11,420 bases of DNA from Treponema sp. GTDB lineage: Bacteria > Spirochaetota > Spirochaetia > Treponematales > Breznakiellaceae. Where the stretch lies: positions 1 through 11,420 of the forward strand of contig JAIRRU010000027.1 of assembly GCA_031255815.1 (NCBI GenBank), given 5' to 3'. The notes below the pieces were generated by a model. It worked only from the letters and a program-made list of their open reading frames with translations. It made no database searches and was not told where the DNA came from. This document shows, piece by piece, positions 1 to 5,885 of the stretch (its first letter is position 1; each line of letters begins with the position of its first letter). The translations under genes and the position numbers were made by a program.

Positions 1-1
1 G

Positions 2-117
2 GCTTTCCCAAAACTTCAGCTTTTGGGAAAGCTGCCTTAAATTTATGGGAAAAAGCGGGCTTTAGACCGCTTTTTCAAGAGCATTTTCCGAAACCAACCG
101 GGTTTTGGGAAATGCTC
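2..117 (+). repeat. Three-hairpin modular repeat, unit 1
   Basis: Three hairpins follow one another. Hairpin A (2-32) has a perfect 12-bp stem, GCTTTCCCAAAA pairing with TTTTGGGAAAGC, and loop CTTCAGC. A spacer containing CCTTAAA follows. Hairpin M (50-75) has a perfect 9-bp stem, AAAAAGCGG with CCGCTTTTT. Hairpin B (79-117) has ends GAGCATTTTCC and GGAAATGCTC around the core CCAACCGGG. The same A-spacer-M-B order recurs at 4801-4903 and 5368-5471. The unit may extend left of the window. It ends four bases before a TATAAT box. I do not recognise a named repeat family. Confidence 0.8.
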
Positions 118-120
118 GAT

Positions 121-126
121 TATAAT
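121..126 (+). promoter_or_regulatory. Candidate -10 box for the exported-protein gene at 151
   Basis: A perfect TATAAT lies 24 nt upstream of the ATG at 151, which would give a leader of about 18 nt. No convincing -35 hexamer sits 16-18 nt upstream; that position falls inside repeat hairpin B (79-117). A GGAG at 136-139 could be the ribosome binding site, 11 nt from the ATG. The box match is seen; promoter function is inferred. Confidence 0.4.
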
Positions 127-150
127 AAATATAGCGGAGAAAGCGGATAA

Positions 151-1575
151 ATGAAAGGCTGGGCTCTGCCGATAGGTGTAAAGGATATGTGTAGGAATCG
201 TTTTTGGCAAGGCGGTTTTCGTTCCGCCCTTTTCTTTGCCCTGTTCCTCCTCCCGGCCTTCTCCGGGGAGGCGCTGGATCTTCCCACCCGCCGTGTCGAG
301 GATGATTCTTCCCTCAGAATAAGCCTCCGGGACGGCTGGCTGACCGAAACCCCCGCCCGGGTGCTGGCGAAAAAGCCCCTTACCCGGAGCCTTCCCGGGG
401 GCGGCAGGGTAGAGGTGCGGGCGGAAGCGGCGGGGAGGGACGAATTCCTCGTCATCCTGGCCAGGGAACTGAGGACGGGGGAACGGGGATCCGGAACTTT
501 CCCCGGCTGGGCCCAGGGCTCCTGGATACTCAGCCGGCGCCGGGATACGGGAGCGCCCACCCGGCTTCGGGTATTCCCCCGCAGCGATCCCTATACCTAC
601 GTGCAGTTTTTCCCCCTCAGCGCCGACAAGTGCCGGATGGATCTGGTGCTTTACGACGCCTACGTGATCCGCTCCCTTCCCCTGCCCGTCCCCTTTGAAC
701 GGCTGCTCACCATGCCGGTGGAGGAACTCTACGCCATGGCGGGGGATCGGTTCCCCCGGCGTTACTTCGACCCGGATCCGGCCGATTACCGGGATCTGCA
801 AGGCTTCATGTCCCGCCTGAGGGAGCGGCTTCCGGAGCTGGAATTCCGGGACGACGGCGCCTTCGACGAAAACGGCCGCTACGTGTACATCGCCAGCCTG
901 GAGGGCCAGGGGGAAAACCCGGGCCTTAACTGTTCAGGCTTCGCCAAGTGGGTGGTGGACGGCATCCTGCGGCCGGTCACCGGGGAGCGGCTGGCCATAG
1001 AGCCCCTCAAGGCCCCCTACGGGCAGCGGGGTTCCTCCTTTACCGAAGCCTGGGAGGAACTGCGGGATCCCTTCTTCGGGCTTGACTGGACAAGGAACCT
1101 CGCCTCCCGGGCCATGTCCGTACTCCGTTCCCCGGCCTCCGGCGGAATCGAGGACTTCGAGGTGCGGAGCTGGCCCTTTTCCCGGCTGATAATCCGGCAA
1201 AGCGGCAGATCCGGCAGGGAGACCCTGAGCGAGCGGGAATACCCGGGCTACCTGGAAAATTCCGGCTTCGGCTTCGAGGGCCTCCAGCCCCTGCTCTACA
1301 CCCTGGCCATTGACGAGCCGGGCCGGATCTACCTGGCCTCGGTAAACAACGAAACGGGGCCGCCCGCCAGCCCCGATAACCCCCGGGGCATGCCCCGGAT
1401 GCGGCAGCATTTCCACGTGGCGGTGCTGGCCCCCTACTTTAACGAATACGGCAACTTTCAGGTGGCGGTCTTCGAAAGCGCCGAGGAAACCCGGTTCAGC
1501 AATTTCAGAACCCGCTACCCCGGCCACAACGTCAACCTGGTGCGGCTTCCCGTGGAGGGGAGCTTCGATCCCTGA
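151..1575 (+). CDS. Exported protein of unknown function, NlpC/P60-like (papain-fold) candidate
   Basis: 474 aa. No family is recognised for the whole length. The N-terminus has basic residues and then a hydrophobic stretch (about residues 25-38, ALFFALFLLPAFSG), consistent with a signal peptide, so the protein probably acts in the periplasm or at the envelope. The notable motif is LNCSGFAKWV with Cys261, which resembles the (D/N)CSGxxxWV active-site helix of NlpC/P60 and related papain-fold enzymes. About 160 residues later HFHVAVL (His420/His422) precedes predicted strands, as the catalytic His does in that fold. The Cys-to-His spacing is longer than usual for NlpC/P60, so activity is unproven. 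The gene stands alone on its strand and converges on the sugar-permease operon. The start could instead be Met13 (187), which gives a more compact signal peptide. Confidence 0.6.
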   Translation: MKGWALPIGVKDMCRNRFWQGGFRSALFFALFLLPAFSGEALDLPTRRVEDDSSLRISLRDGWLTETPARVLAKKPLTRSLPGGGRVEVRAEAAGRDEFLVILARELRTGERGSGTFPGWAQGSWILSRRRDTGAPTRLRVFPRSDPYTYVQFFPLSADKCRMDLVLYDAYVIRSLPLPVPFERLLTMPVEELYAMAGDRFPRRYFDPDPADYRDLQGFMSRLRERLPELEFRDDGAFDENGRYVYIASLEGQGENPGLNCSGFAKWVVDGILRPVTGERLAIEPLKAPYGQRGSSFTEAWEELRDPFFGLDWTRNLASRAMSVLRSPASGGIEDFEVRSWPFSRLIIRQSGRSGRETLSEREYPGYLENSGFGFEGLQPLLYTLAIDEPGRIYLASVNNETGPPASPDNPRGMPRMRQHFHVAVLAPYFNEYGNFQVAVFESAEETRFSNFRTRYPGHNVNLVRLPVEGSFDP

Positions 1576-1588
1576 GCGCGGGCGGGCC

Positions 1589-2443
1589 TTAGCCTTTTAC
1601 CGCCCCCATGGTAATGCCTTCCACAAAGAAGCGCTGGAAGCAGAGGAAGATAACCACTACCGGAAGGGCCACCAGGGTGGACGCGGCCATAAGCAGGCTG
1701 TACTCAACCTCGTGCTGGGATCGGAAAAACTGAAGCCCGATGGAAAGCGTGTACATTTCCTGCCGGGTAAGGTAGATAAGGGGCCCCAGAAAATCGTTCC
1801 ACGAACCCAGGGCGGTAAAGATCGCCACCACCGCGATAACCGGTTTGGTCAGGGGCATGATCAGCTTGCAGAAAATCTCGAATTCGCCGGCCCCGTCGAT
1901 AAAGCCCGCGTCCGATATCTCCCCGGGTATGGTCAAAAGGTACTGGCGCATCATAAAAATATACAGGGCCTGCCCGGTATAGGCCGGGATGATCAGGGGC
2001 AAAAAGGTATTCACCAGTTTAAATTTGGCGAATATGTCGAAGAGGGCCACCAGCACCACCGGGAAGGGGATAAACATGGTGGCGATCACGACCATAAAAA
2101 GTTTTTCCCTGCCGGGCCAGTTGATACGGCTGAACCCGTAACCCACCAGGGAGTTGGAGATAACCGCCCCGATGACAGAAAAGATAACGATGGTCAGCGA
2201 ATTGGCCATATAGCGGAAAAAGGGGATAAAACGAACCGCCTCCAGGTAATGCTCAAAGTGAATCTCGCGGGGAAAGAGGGTCGGCGGGGCAAGGCGCAGT
2301 TCCATGGTTCCTTTAAGTGAAGTAACGAGCATCCAGTAATACGGCATGATATAAAAAGCCGCCATTGTTATTAAAATAATACGGGGTATAACAGAGCGGG
2401 ATATAAAACGGACGCTCTGCCGGTACCGCGGGCCGGTATTCAT
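1589..2443 (-). CDS. Sugar ABC transporter permease, MalG/CUT1 type
   Basis: 284 aa inner-membrane permease of a carbohydrate uptake (CUT1) ABC importer. About six hydrophobic helices are visible (near residues 18-36, 80-100, 114-138, 148-166, 202-222 and 250-270). The EAA coupling loop, which docks onto the ATPase, is at about 175-198 and includes EISDAGFIDGAGEFEIF. It is followed by the usual WNDF, and the C-terminus FVEGITMGAVKG is typical of MalG-like subunits. A longer start at 2449 is possible, but there AAGGAGG lies only one base from the ATG. The ATG at 2443 has the same AAGGAGG at 7 nt, so 2443 is preferred. It is the last gene of the leftward operon. The partner permease ends 19 nt upstream and its stop codon lies close to this SD. 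The transported sugar cannot be read from the sequence. Confidence 0.93.
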   Translation of the reverse strand: MNTGPRYRQSVRFISRSVIPRIILITMAAFYIMPYYWMLVTSLKGTMELRLAPPTLFPREIHFEHYLEAVRFIPFFRYMANSLTIVIFSVIGAVISNSLVGYGFSRINWPGREKLFMVVIATMFIPFPVVLVALFDIFAKFKLVNTFLPLIIPAYTGQALYIFMMRQYLLTIPGEISDAGFIDGAGEFEIFCKLIMPLTKPVIAVVAIFTALGSWNDFLGPLIYLTRQEMYTLSIGLQFFRSQHEVEYSLLMAASTLVALPVVVIFLCFQRFFVEGITMGAVKG

Positions 2444-2462
2444 GTTCATTCCTCCTTCTTGA

Positions 2463-3362
2463 TCAGGTATCGTAAGAAACCCAGCTTCGCCCCCAGCGGA
2501 ATACGATCATGGCAATAACAACGCTAACGGCGAAGAACAGAACCGAAAGACAGGCGGCGTATCCCATCTTTGAATACTTAAAGGCGTTCTGATAGATATA
2601 CAAAACGTAGAAAAACAGCGAATTCTGCGAGCCTACCGTGCCGCCCCGGGCCCCGCCGGAGATGATGTAGGCCTGGGTAAAGACCTGCAGGCCGCCGCTT
2701 AAGCCCATGATGATCTGATAGAGAATGATGGGGGTAAGCATGGGCAGGGTGATGAAGAAAAATTTTCTGAACACCCCGGCGCCGTCAATGTCGGCGGAGT
2801 CGTAGAGATCCTTGGGTAGGGCCCGCAGGGACGCGAGGAAAATTAAGGCGGGCCCCCCGGCCCCGTACTGGGCCAGGATAACCAGCGAAGGCTTGGTAAA
2901 GCGCGGATCCCCTATCCAGTCGATAAAAGGCAGGCCCAGGGCCACGAAGATCCGGTTCAGAAGGCCGTATTGGGGATTGGTAAAGAGAATCCATACAAAA
3001 ACCAGGGCGAAGGCGGGCAGTATCGAGGGAAGGTAGTAAATGGCCCGGTAAACCGCCACTTCCGCGACTTTCTGATTCATCCCAAGGGCCAGGATGAGGG
3101 CGACTACAATGCCGATGGGCACCGACAGAAGGGTGTAGAAAAGGGTGTTATACACGGTGGTGGAAAGGAGCGGATCGTTAAACAGCTCCTTAAAATTGTT
3201 AAGCCCGGTAAAGAGGGGCTTGCCGAATCCCGAATATTCGGTGGCGCTCAGGAAAAAGGAATACCCTATGGGGTATATCTGCAGTACCATAAAACCGGCA
3301 ATCCAGGGTGAAATGAACAGGAGGCCGTTCCGCAAATTACGCTTATCAAGCCGGGCAAGCAT
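2463..3362 (-). CDS. Sugar ABC transporter permease, MalF/CUT1 type
   Basis: 299 aa permease that should pair with the MalG-like subunit to form the transport channel. About six membrane helices are seen (near 13-35, 72-95, 108-128, 158-178, 205-225 and 268-289). The EAA loop is at about 185-208, with DLYDSADIDGAGVFRKFF followed by TLPML. The reading frame stays open further upstream, but that extension runs through the intergenic hairpins and into the binding-protein gene. The ATG at 3362 has AAGGAG six bases before it, starts a normal-length family member and is clearly the better start. Without the long periplasmic insertion of E. coli MalF, it resembles the short UgpA/LacF-like form. It is the middle gene of the operon. 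Confidence 0.93.
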   Translation of the reverse strand: MLARLDKRNLRNGLLFISPWIAGFMVLQIYPIGYSFFLSATEYSGFGKPLFTGLNNFKELFNDPLLSTTVYNTLFYTLLSVPIGIVVALILALGMNQKVAEVAVYRAIYYLPSILPAFALVFVWILFTNPQYGLLNRIFVALGLPFIDWIGDPRFTKPSLVILAQYGAGGPALIFLASLRALPKDLYDSADIDGAGVFRKFFFITLPMLTPIILYQIIMGLSGGLQVFTQAYIISGGARGGTVGSQNSLFFYVLYIYQNAFKYSKMGYAACLSVLFFAVSVVIAMIVFRWGRSWVSYDT

Positions 3363-3371
3363 ATCGCGCTC

Positions 3372-3389
3372 CTTAAAAAATTTTTTAAG
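3372..3389 (-). promoter_or_regulatory. 18-bp perfect palindrome overlapping the SD of the MalF-like gene
   Basis: CTTAAAAAATTTTTTAAG is a perfect palindrome. Its end nearest the gene contributes the first bases of the AAGGAG ribosome binding site on the minus strand. It could be a protein-binding site or an RNA element that limits access to the SD. The palindrome and overlap are seen; the function is inferred. Confidence 0.4.
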
Positions 3390-3429
3390 CTCAACTCTAA
3401 TACACCGCCGCCGGGCGGCGCCGTTAGAA

Positions 3430-3458
3430 AACATGCCGCGCCTTAGACGCGGCATGTT
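3430..3458 (-). other. Intercistronic stem-loop after the sugar-binding protein gene
   Basis: A perfect 11-bp GC-rich stem (AACATGCCGCG pairing with CGCGGCATGTT, 7-nt loop) starts 8 nt after the stop of the binding-protein gene. No strong U-tract follows, so it looks more like an mRNA-stabilising or partly terminating hairpin than a full terminator. Such hairpins between binding-protein and permease genes are known to raise expression of the binding protein over the membrane subunits. A second GC palindrome (3406-3420) lies between it and the next gene. Confidence 0.6.
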
Positions 3459-3466
3459 CAGTATCG

Positions 3467-4777
3467 CTACAGGGGAAGGAACTTGTTCAGCTGGGACTGG
3501 GTCTGCTGTTCGGCCTGCTGGAGGGCCTCCAGGGGGGTCTTTACGTTCTGCACTACCATGTCCTGGGCCGTGGAAAGGGCGTCCCAATACAGGGCCCCTA
3601 CCGGAAGGGGCGGCCGGCTCTTGGTAAAGAACAAGGCCTCCCGGAAGTAAGACTGTTTCTCGGTAAAGATGGACTCATCGCTGGAAATTGACAGGAGCGT
3701 GGGGCAGTGCCCGGAATCTTTCGTGTAGATCCGCTGCCCGCCCGCGCCGCAAGCCCAGTGGATAAAACGCACCGCCGCTTCCTTCCTCTTGGAACCGGCG
3801 GGCACGACGAAAGTCCAGCCGCCGGCCCAGGTAGTGGGAGGGTCACCCTTATTTACGGTGGGAATATAGGTGATGTCGTACTCCACATCGGGCGCGTAGG
3901 TCCGCATGGTATTCAGGAACCAGTCGCCGGTAATCATCATCGCCAAACGCCCGGTGATAAAGGGATGCTGCTGAGGAGGGTTGTTGGGGGGGATATAGCT
4001 GGAAATAAAGGTCTGCACCTGCTGTACCCCCATTTCCCTGTTGTAGTCATAAAGGTACTGGAAACCGGCCACCACGCCCGGGTGGGTGGGGGTAACTTTC
4101 CCCCCCGGTATGTCCGCGAATTCGCCGCCAAAGAGGAAGCCCCAGGTGTAGTGCCAGCCCTGTTCAACCTGGGGGATAAAACCCGCCTTGGTATAATTGC
4201 CCTGGGCGTCCTTCGTGTCGATCTTCCGGGCGATCTCCTGGAGCCGCGCCAGGGTGATAGGCCCGTTTTTCCTGTCCAGTTCCTCCGGATCCACCCCCGC
4301 GTCCCGGAGCATCTGCTTGTTGTAGAAGAGCCCCCGGGTGTCGGTGTCAAAGGGGAGGCCGTAGGTTCTGCCCCGGTACTGATCCTCGTCCCAGGCAAAG
4401 GCCAGGTACTTGTCCTTAAGGTTGGGATCGAGCTCCGCCAGATCGTCGGTCAGATCTTCAAGCAGGCCGTCGGAAGCCCGCTGGGCAACGGTAAAACGGT
4501 CCAGCATATACACGTCCGGGCCGGTTCCCCCGCGCACCGCAGTCATAAGGCTGGTAACATCCGTTTCGGAACCGGGAACCTGCACGAACTGAACCTCTAC
4601 CTCCGGGCCGGTAGCGTTGTAGGCGTCCGCAATGCTTTCAAGGATCCCGTTGTCCGGCGGCCCGTGGGATGTCCAGAAAACAACCTTTTCCGTCCCTCCC
4701 CCTTCCGTTTTTTTCTTACAGCTAAACAAGGCGCCCAGCACAAGCAGGGCCCCCACCGCGGCAAGAACACGTTTCAT
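3467..4777 (-). CDS. Sugar ABC transporter substrate-binding lipoprotein (CUT1, family 1 extracellular binding protein)
   Basis: 436 aa. The N-terminus has a charged start, a hydrophobic core and a lipobox LFSC with Cys20, so the mature protein should be lipid-anchored in the periplasm. The mature sequence opens with KVVFWTSHG, the usual first strand of MalE/UgpB-type proteins. Later family signs include GTGPDVYMLD, the region around ITGDWFLNT, and GGWTFVVPAGSKRKEAAVRF near the hinge-facing C-terminal half. The start at 4777 is supported by AGGAGGA five bases upstream. It is the first gene of the leftward operon, followed by the two permeases. No ATPase gene is present, as is usual for CUT1 systems that share MsmX/UgpC. 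The ligand is not identifiable. Upstream DNA is entirely repeat-derived, and I found no convincing promoter there. Confidence 0.94.
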   Translation of the reverse strand: MKRVLAAVGALLVLGALFSCKKKTEGGGTEKVVFWTSHGPPDNGILESIADAYNATGPEVEVQFVQVPGSETDVTSLMTAVRGGTGPDVYMLDRFTVAQRASDGLLEDLTDDLAELDPNLKDKYLAFAWDEDQYRGRTYGLPFDTDTRGLFYNKQMLRDAGVDPEELDRKNGPITLARLQEIARKIDTKDAQGNYTKAGFIPQVEQGWHYTWGFLFGGEFADIPGGKVTPTHPGVVAGFQYLYDYNREMGVQQVQTFISSYIPPNNPPQQHPFITGRLAMMITGDWFLNTMRTYAPDVEYDITYIPTVNKGDPPTTWAGGWTFVVPAGSKRKEAAVRFIHWACGAGGQRIYTKDSGHCPTLLSISSDESIFTEKQSYFREALFFTKSRPPLPVGALYWDALSTAQDMVVQNVKTPLEALQQAEQQTQSQLNKFLPL

Positions 4778-4800
4778 ATAATCCTCCTCACAAAATAGAG

Positions 4801-4903
4801 TTGTTCAGAAACTCCGGTTTCTGAACAAAGCCGCTTAAAAATGGCAAAATGCAGGGCACTTTGCAGGACTTGTCCGGGAACCAGCCGGGTTCATAAACAA
4901 GTC
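4801..4903 (+). repeat. Three-hairpin modular repeat, unit 2
   Basis: Hairpin A (4801-4828) has the perfect 12-bp stem TTGTTCAGAAAC/GTTTCTGAACAA and loop TCCG. The spacer (4829-4843) contains CCGCTTAAAAA. Hairpin M (4844-4864) is GCAAAATGC/GCACTTTGC with one mismatch. Hairpin B (4867-4903) has ends GACTTGT/ACAAGTC and core CCAGCCGGG. The unit lies in the same direction and has almost the same length as the one at 5368-5471. It begins 23 bp upstream of the sugar-binding protein start, so it probably carries or displaces that operon's promoter region. Confidence 0.85.
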
Positions 4904-4916
4904 GAATATGAGGCTG

Positions 4917-5111
4917 TCCCAAAACTTCAGTTTTTGGGAAAGCAACCGTAAAATTCGCGGTTTTGCAAGGCTGAAAACCTGAAAAACCGCAAGAGCCTGT
5001 CCCAAAACCGTGCGCGCAGCGCACAGTCAAATAGTTTTGGGACAAGCTCATATTTGAGCTTGTTCCAAAACCCGGCTGGTGCGGAAACTCCGTTTCCGGT
5101 GAAACAAGCTC
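4917..5111 (+). repeat. Rearranged repeat cluster with alternative hairpins (unit 3)
   Basis: Hairpin A (4917-4939: TCCCAAAA, loop CTTCAGT, TTTTGGGA) is followed by an M-like hairpin (4957-4990, GCGGTTTT/AAAACCGC). A large hairpin comes next (4993-5049), with 15 of 16 bp paired and an inner GTGCGC/GCGCAC stem. A hairpin B in reverse orientation (5056-5111) carries CCCGGCTGG. The arm 5034-5049 can also pair with 5056-5071, so two folds compete. No gene is supported here; long minus-strand reading frames exist only because the repeats lack stops. Confidence 0.7.
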
Positions 5112-5112
5112 T

Positions 5113-5170
5113 TGGAGAAAATTGCTCATTCTTTGCCGCATAAAGAATAAGGTAAAGGCAATTTTCTCCA
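5113..5170. repeat. Nested inverted repeat
   Basis: The ends TGGAGAAAATTGC and GCAATTTTCTCCA form a perfect 13-bp inverted repeat over 58 bp. Inside it, ATTCTTT/AAAGAAT gives a second 7-bp stem. The sequence lacks the CTTCAG and CCAACCGGG loop motifs of the neighbouring elements, so it may be a different small palindromic element inserted in the cluster. Confidence 0.65.
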
Positions 5171-5183
5171 GGGGTAAAAAGCT

Positions 5184-5271
5184 GTTTCAAAAACCGAAGT
5201 TTTGGAACCGCCTCATTTAAAAATATGGGCTTTACCGTTTGGAAACGGCGCCGTTTCAAAACCCGGTTTTG
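5184..5271 (-). repeat. Reverse-oriented or degenerate repeat unit
   Basis: An A-type hairpin read on the minus strand (5184-5208, one mismatch, loop CTTCGGT on that strand) is followed by two overlapping palindromes: CCGTTTGGAAACGG (5235-5248) and GAAACGGCGCCGTTTC (5242-5257). A short B-like hairpin CAAAACCCGGTTTTG is at 5257-5271. Module order differs from the intact units, so this is probably a decayed or composite copy. The remaining stretch to 5367 shows no gene and no clear structure. Confidence 0.55.
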
Positions 5272-5367
5272 AAGCAAGCGCAGCGTCTTAAATATTAGAG
5301 AAGCGGCGGCGGATTGATTGCAGTATTTACTTTCTTTGTGGATAAAATTACGATTTTTGTATTGGAG

Positions 5368-5471
5368 TTGTTTAAAAACTTCAGTTTTTAAACAATAACC
5401 GCTTAAAAACAGCAAAATGCGGAGCATTTTGCAGGACTTGTTCGAGAACCAACCGGGTTCTTGAACAAGTC
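5368..5471 (+). repeat. Three-hairpin modular repeat, unit 4
   Basis: Hairpin A (5368-5395) has a perfect 13-bp stem, TTGTTTAAAAACT/AGTTTTTAAACAA. The spacer contains CCGCTTAAAAA. Hairpin M (5412-5432) is a perfect 9-bp stem, GCAAAATGC/GCATTTTGC. Hairpin B (5435-5471) has a perfect 9-bp end stem, GACTTGTTC/GAACAAGTC, around GAACCAACCGGGTTC. Compared with the unit at 4801, two positions of stem A differ on both arms at once and keep pairing, which argues that the fold itself is maintained. Confidence 0.88.
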
Positions 5472-5482
5472 TATTAAAGTTA

Positions 5483-5521
5483 GAGCATTTTCCAAAACCC
5501 GGTTGGTTTCGGAAAATGCTC
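5483..5521 (-). repeat. Solitary hairpin B, inverted copy of 79-117
   Basis: A 39-nt element whose reverse complement matches 79-117 at 38 of 39 positions. It forms an 11-bp stem, GAGCATTTTCC/GGAAAATGCTC, around an inner imperfect palindrome with CCCGGTTGG. It has no A or M module beside it, so hairpin B can occur alone and in either direction. Downstream to 5580 there are only short stems (for example GGGT/ACCC at 5538-5550) and no gene. Confidence 0.8.
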
Positions 5522-5593
5522 GTTATTCGTAGCGAAGGGTTTAATACCCAGGAGCCCGCTCACCAGTTCGCGGGGGAGCTTTAGGGCGAGGCT

Positions 5594-5640
5594 GTTGATT
5601 CAGAAACTTTAGTTTTTTAACAACAACCGCTTAAAAACGG
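5594..5640 (+). repeat. Degenerate hairpin A with spacer
   Basis: GTTGATTCAGAAACT and AGTTTTTTAACAAC form an imperfect version of hairpin A, followed by AACCGCTTAAAAACGGC. That is the spacer seen in the units at 4801 and 5368. Modules M and B are missing, so this is a truncated copy marking the right edge of the array. Confidence 0.55.
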
Positions 5641-5814
5641 CACGAACCTTACGCCGGAACTTCCCGGACACCGGAAAGCCGGGTTAAAGCCGGGCAAAGA
5701 CCGGGGCTGCGGCCTAAAAAGCCGCGGCGCCTTAATTTGGCGGCAAGGGTTAAACCGCTGTAAGCTTAGCGTATCCCGTGCTGCGCCGCGCAAAAAAACG
5801 ACCATACCCTATCC
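5641..5814 (+). other. Gene-free GC-rich region upstream of the liv promoter
   Basis: No gene is supported here. It holds six CCGG tetranucleotides starting at 5653, 5664, 5671, 5679, 5690 and 5701, three of them separated by AAA-ending linkers. A stem-loop is at 5706-5728 (GCTGCGGC with GCCGCGGC, one G-U pair, loop CTAAAAA). It could hold activator or repressor sites for the downstream operon, or a weak terminator, but nothing decides between these. Confidence 0.3.
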
Positions 5815-5843
5815 TTGATCTTTCCCGCCCGCCTGGATATGAT
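5815..5843 (+). promoter_or_regulatory. Predicted sigma70-type promoter of the liv operon
   Basis: TTGATC (5815-5820) and TATGAT (5838-5843) are separated by exactly 17 nt, matching 4 and 5 of 6 consensus bases. Transcription would start near 5850, giving a leader of about 35 nt. The leader holds a small GGGGC/GCCCC hairpin (5854-5867) and then AAGGAGG (5873-5879) six bases before the ATG at 5886. Confidence 0.65.
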
Positions 5844-5885
5844 AAAGCCCGCCGGGGCTGCGGCCCCTGAAAAAGGAGGATGCCG

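Noticed and set aside
43..801. 252-aa minus-strand reading frame opposite the start of the exported-protein gene
   Set aside because: It runs into the repeat at 2-117 and has an antisense-type composition, while the plus strand has a signal peptide and structured motifs.
3707..4798. 363-aa plus-strand reading frame opposite the sugar-binding protein
   Set aside because: It is a shadow of a strongly supported gene, with no motifs of its own.
4788..5427. Overlapping minus-strand reading frames (117 and 166 aa) in the repeat array
   Set aside because: Their sequence is the translation of the hairpin repeats (recurring KTEV/KPEFL-like pieces). They have no supported ribosome binding site and no family resemblance.
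79..5521. Composite transposon bounded by the inverted 39-nt hairpins
   Set aside because: There is no transposase or integrase inside, no target duplication is visible, and related hairpins occur within the segment. Kept only as a recombination idea among the findings.
4801..5640. CRISPR array
   Set aside because: Repeats are palindromic modules of varying sequence, spacing and orientation. There are no uniform spacers and no cas genes.
5746..5758. T-box-like string AGGGTTAAACCGC
   Set aside because: It differs from the T-box antiterminator at the essential TGG that pairs with the tRNA end. No specifier stem or terminator is arranged around it, and it lies upstream of the predicted promoter.
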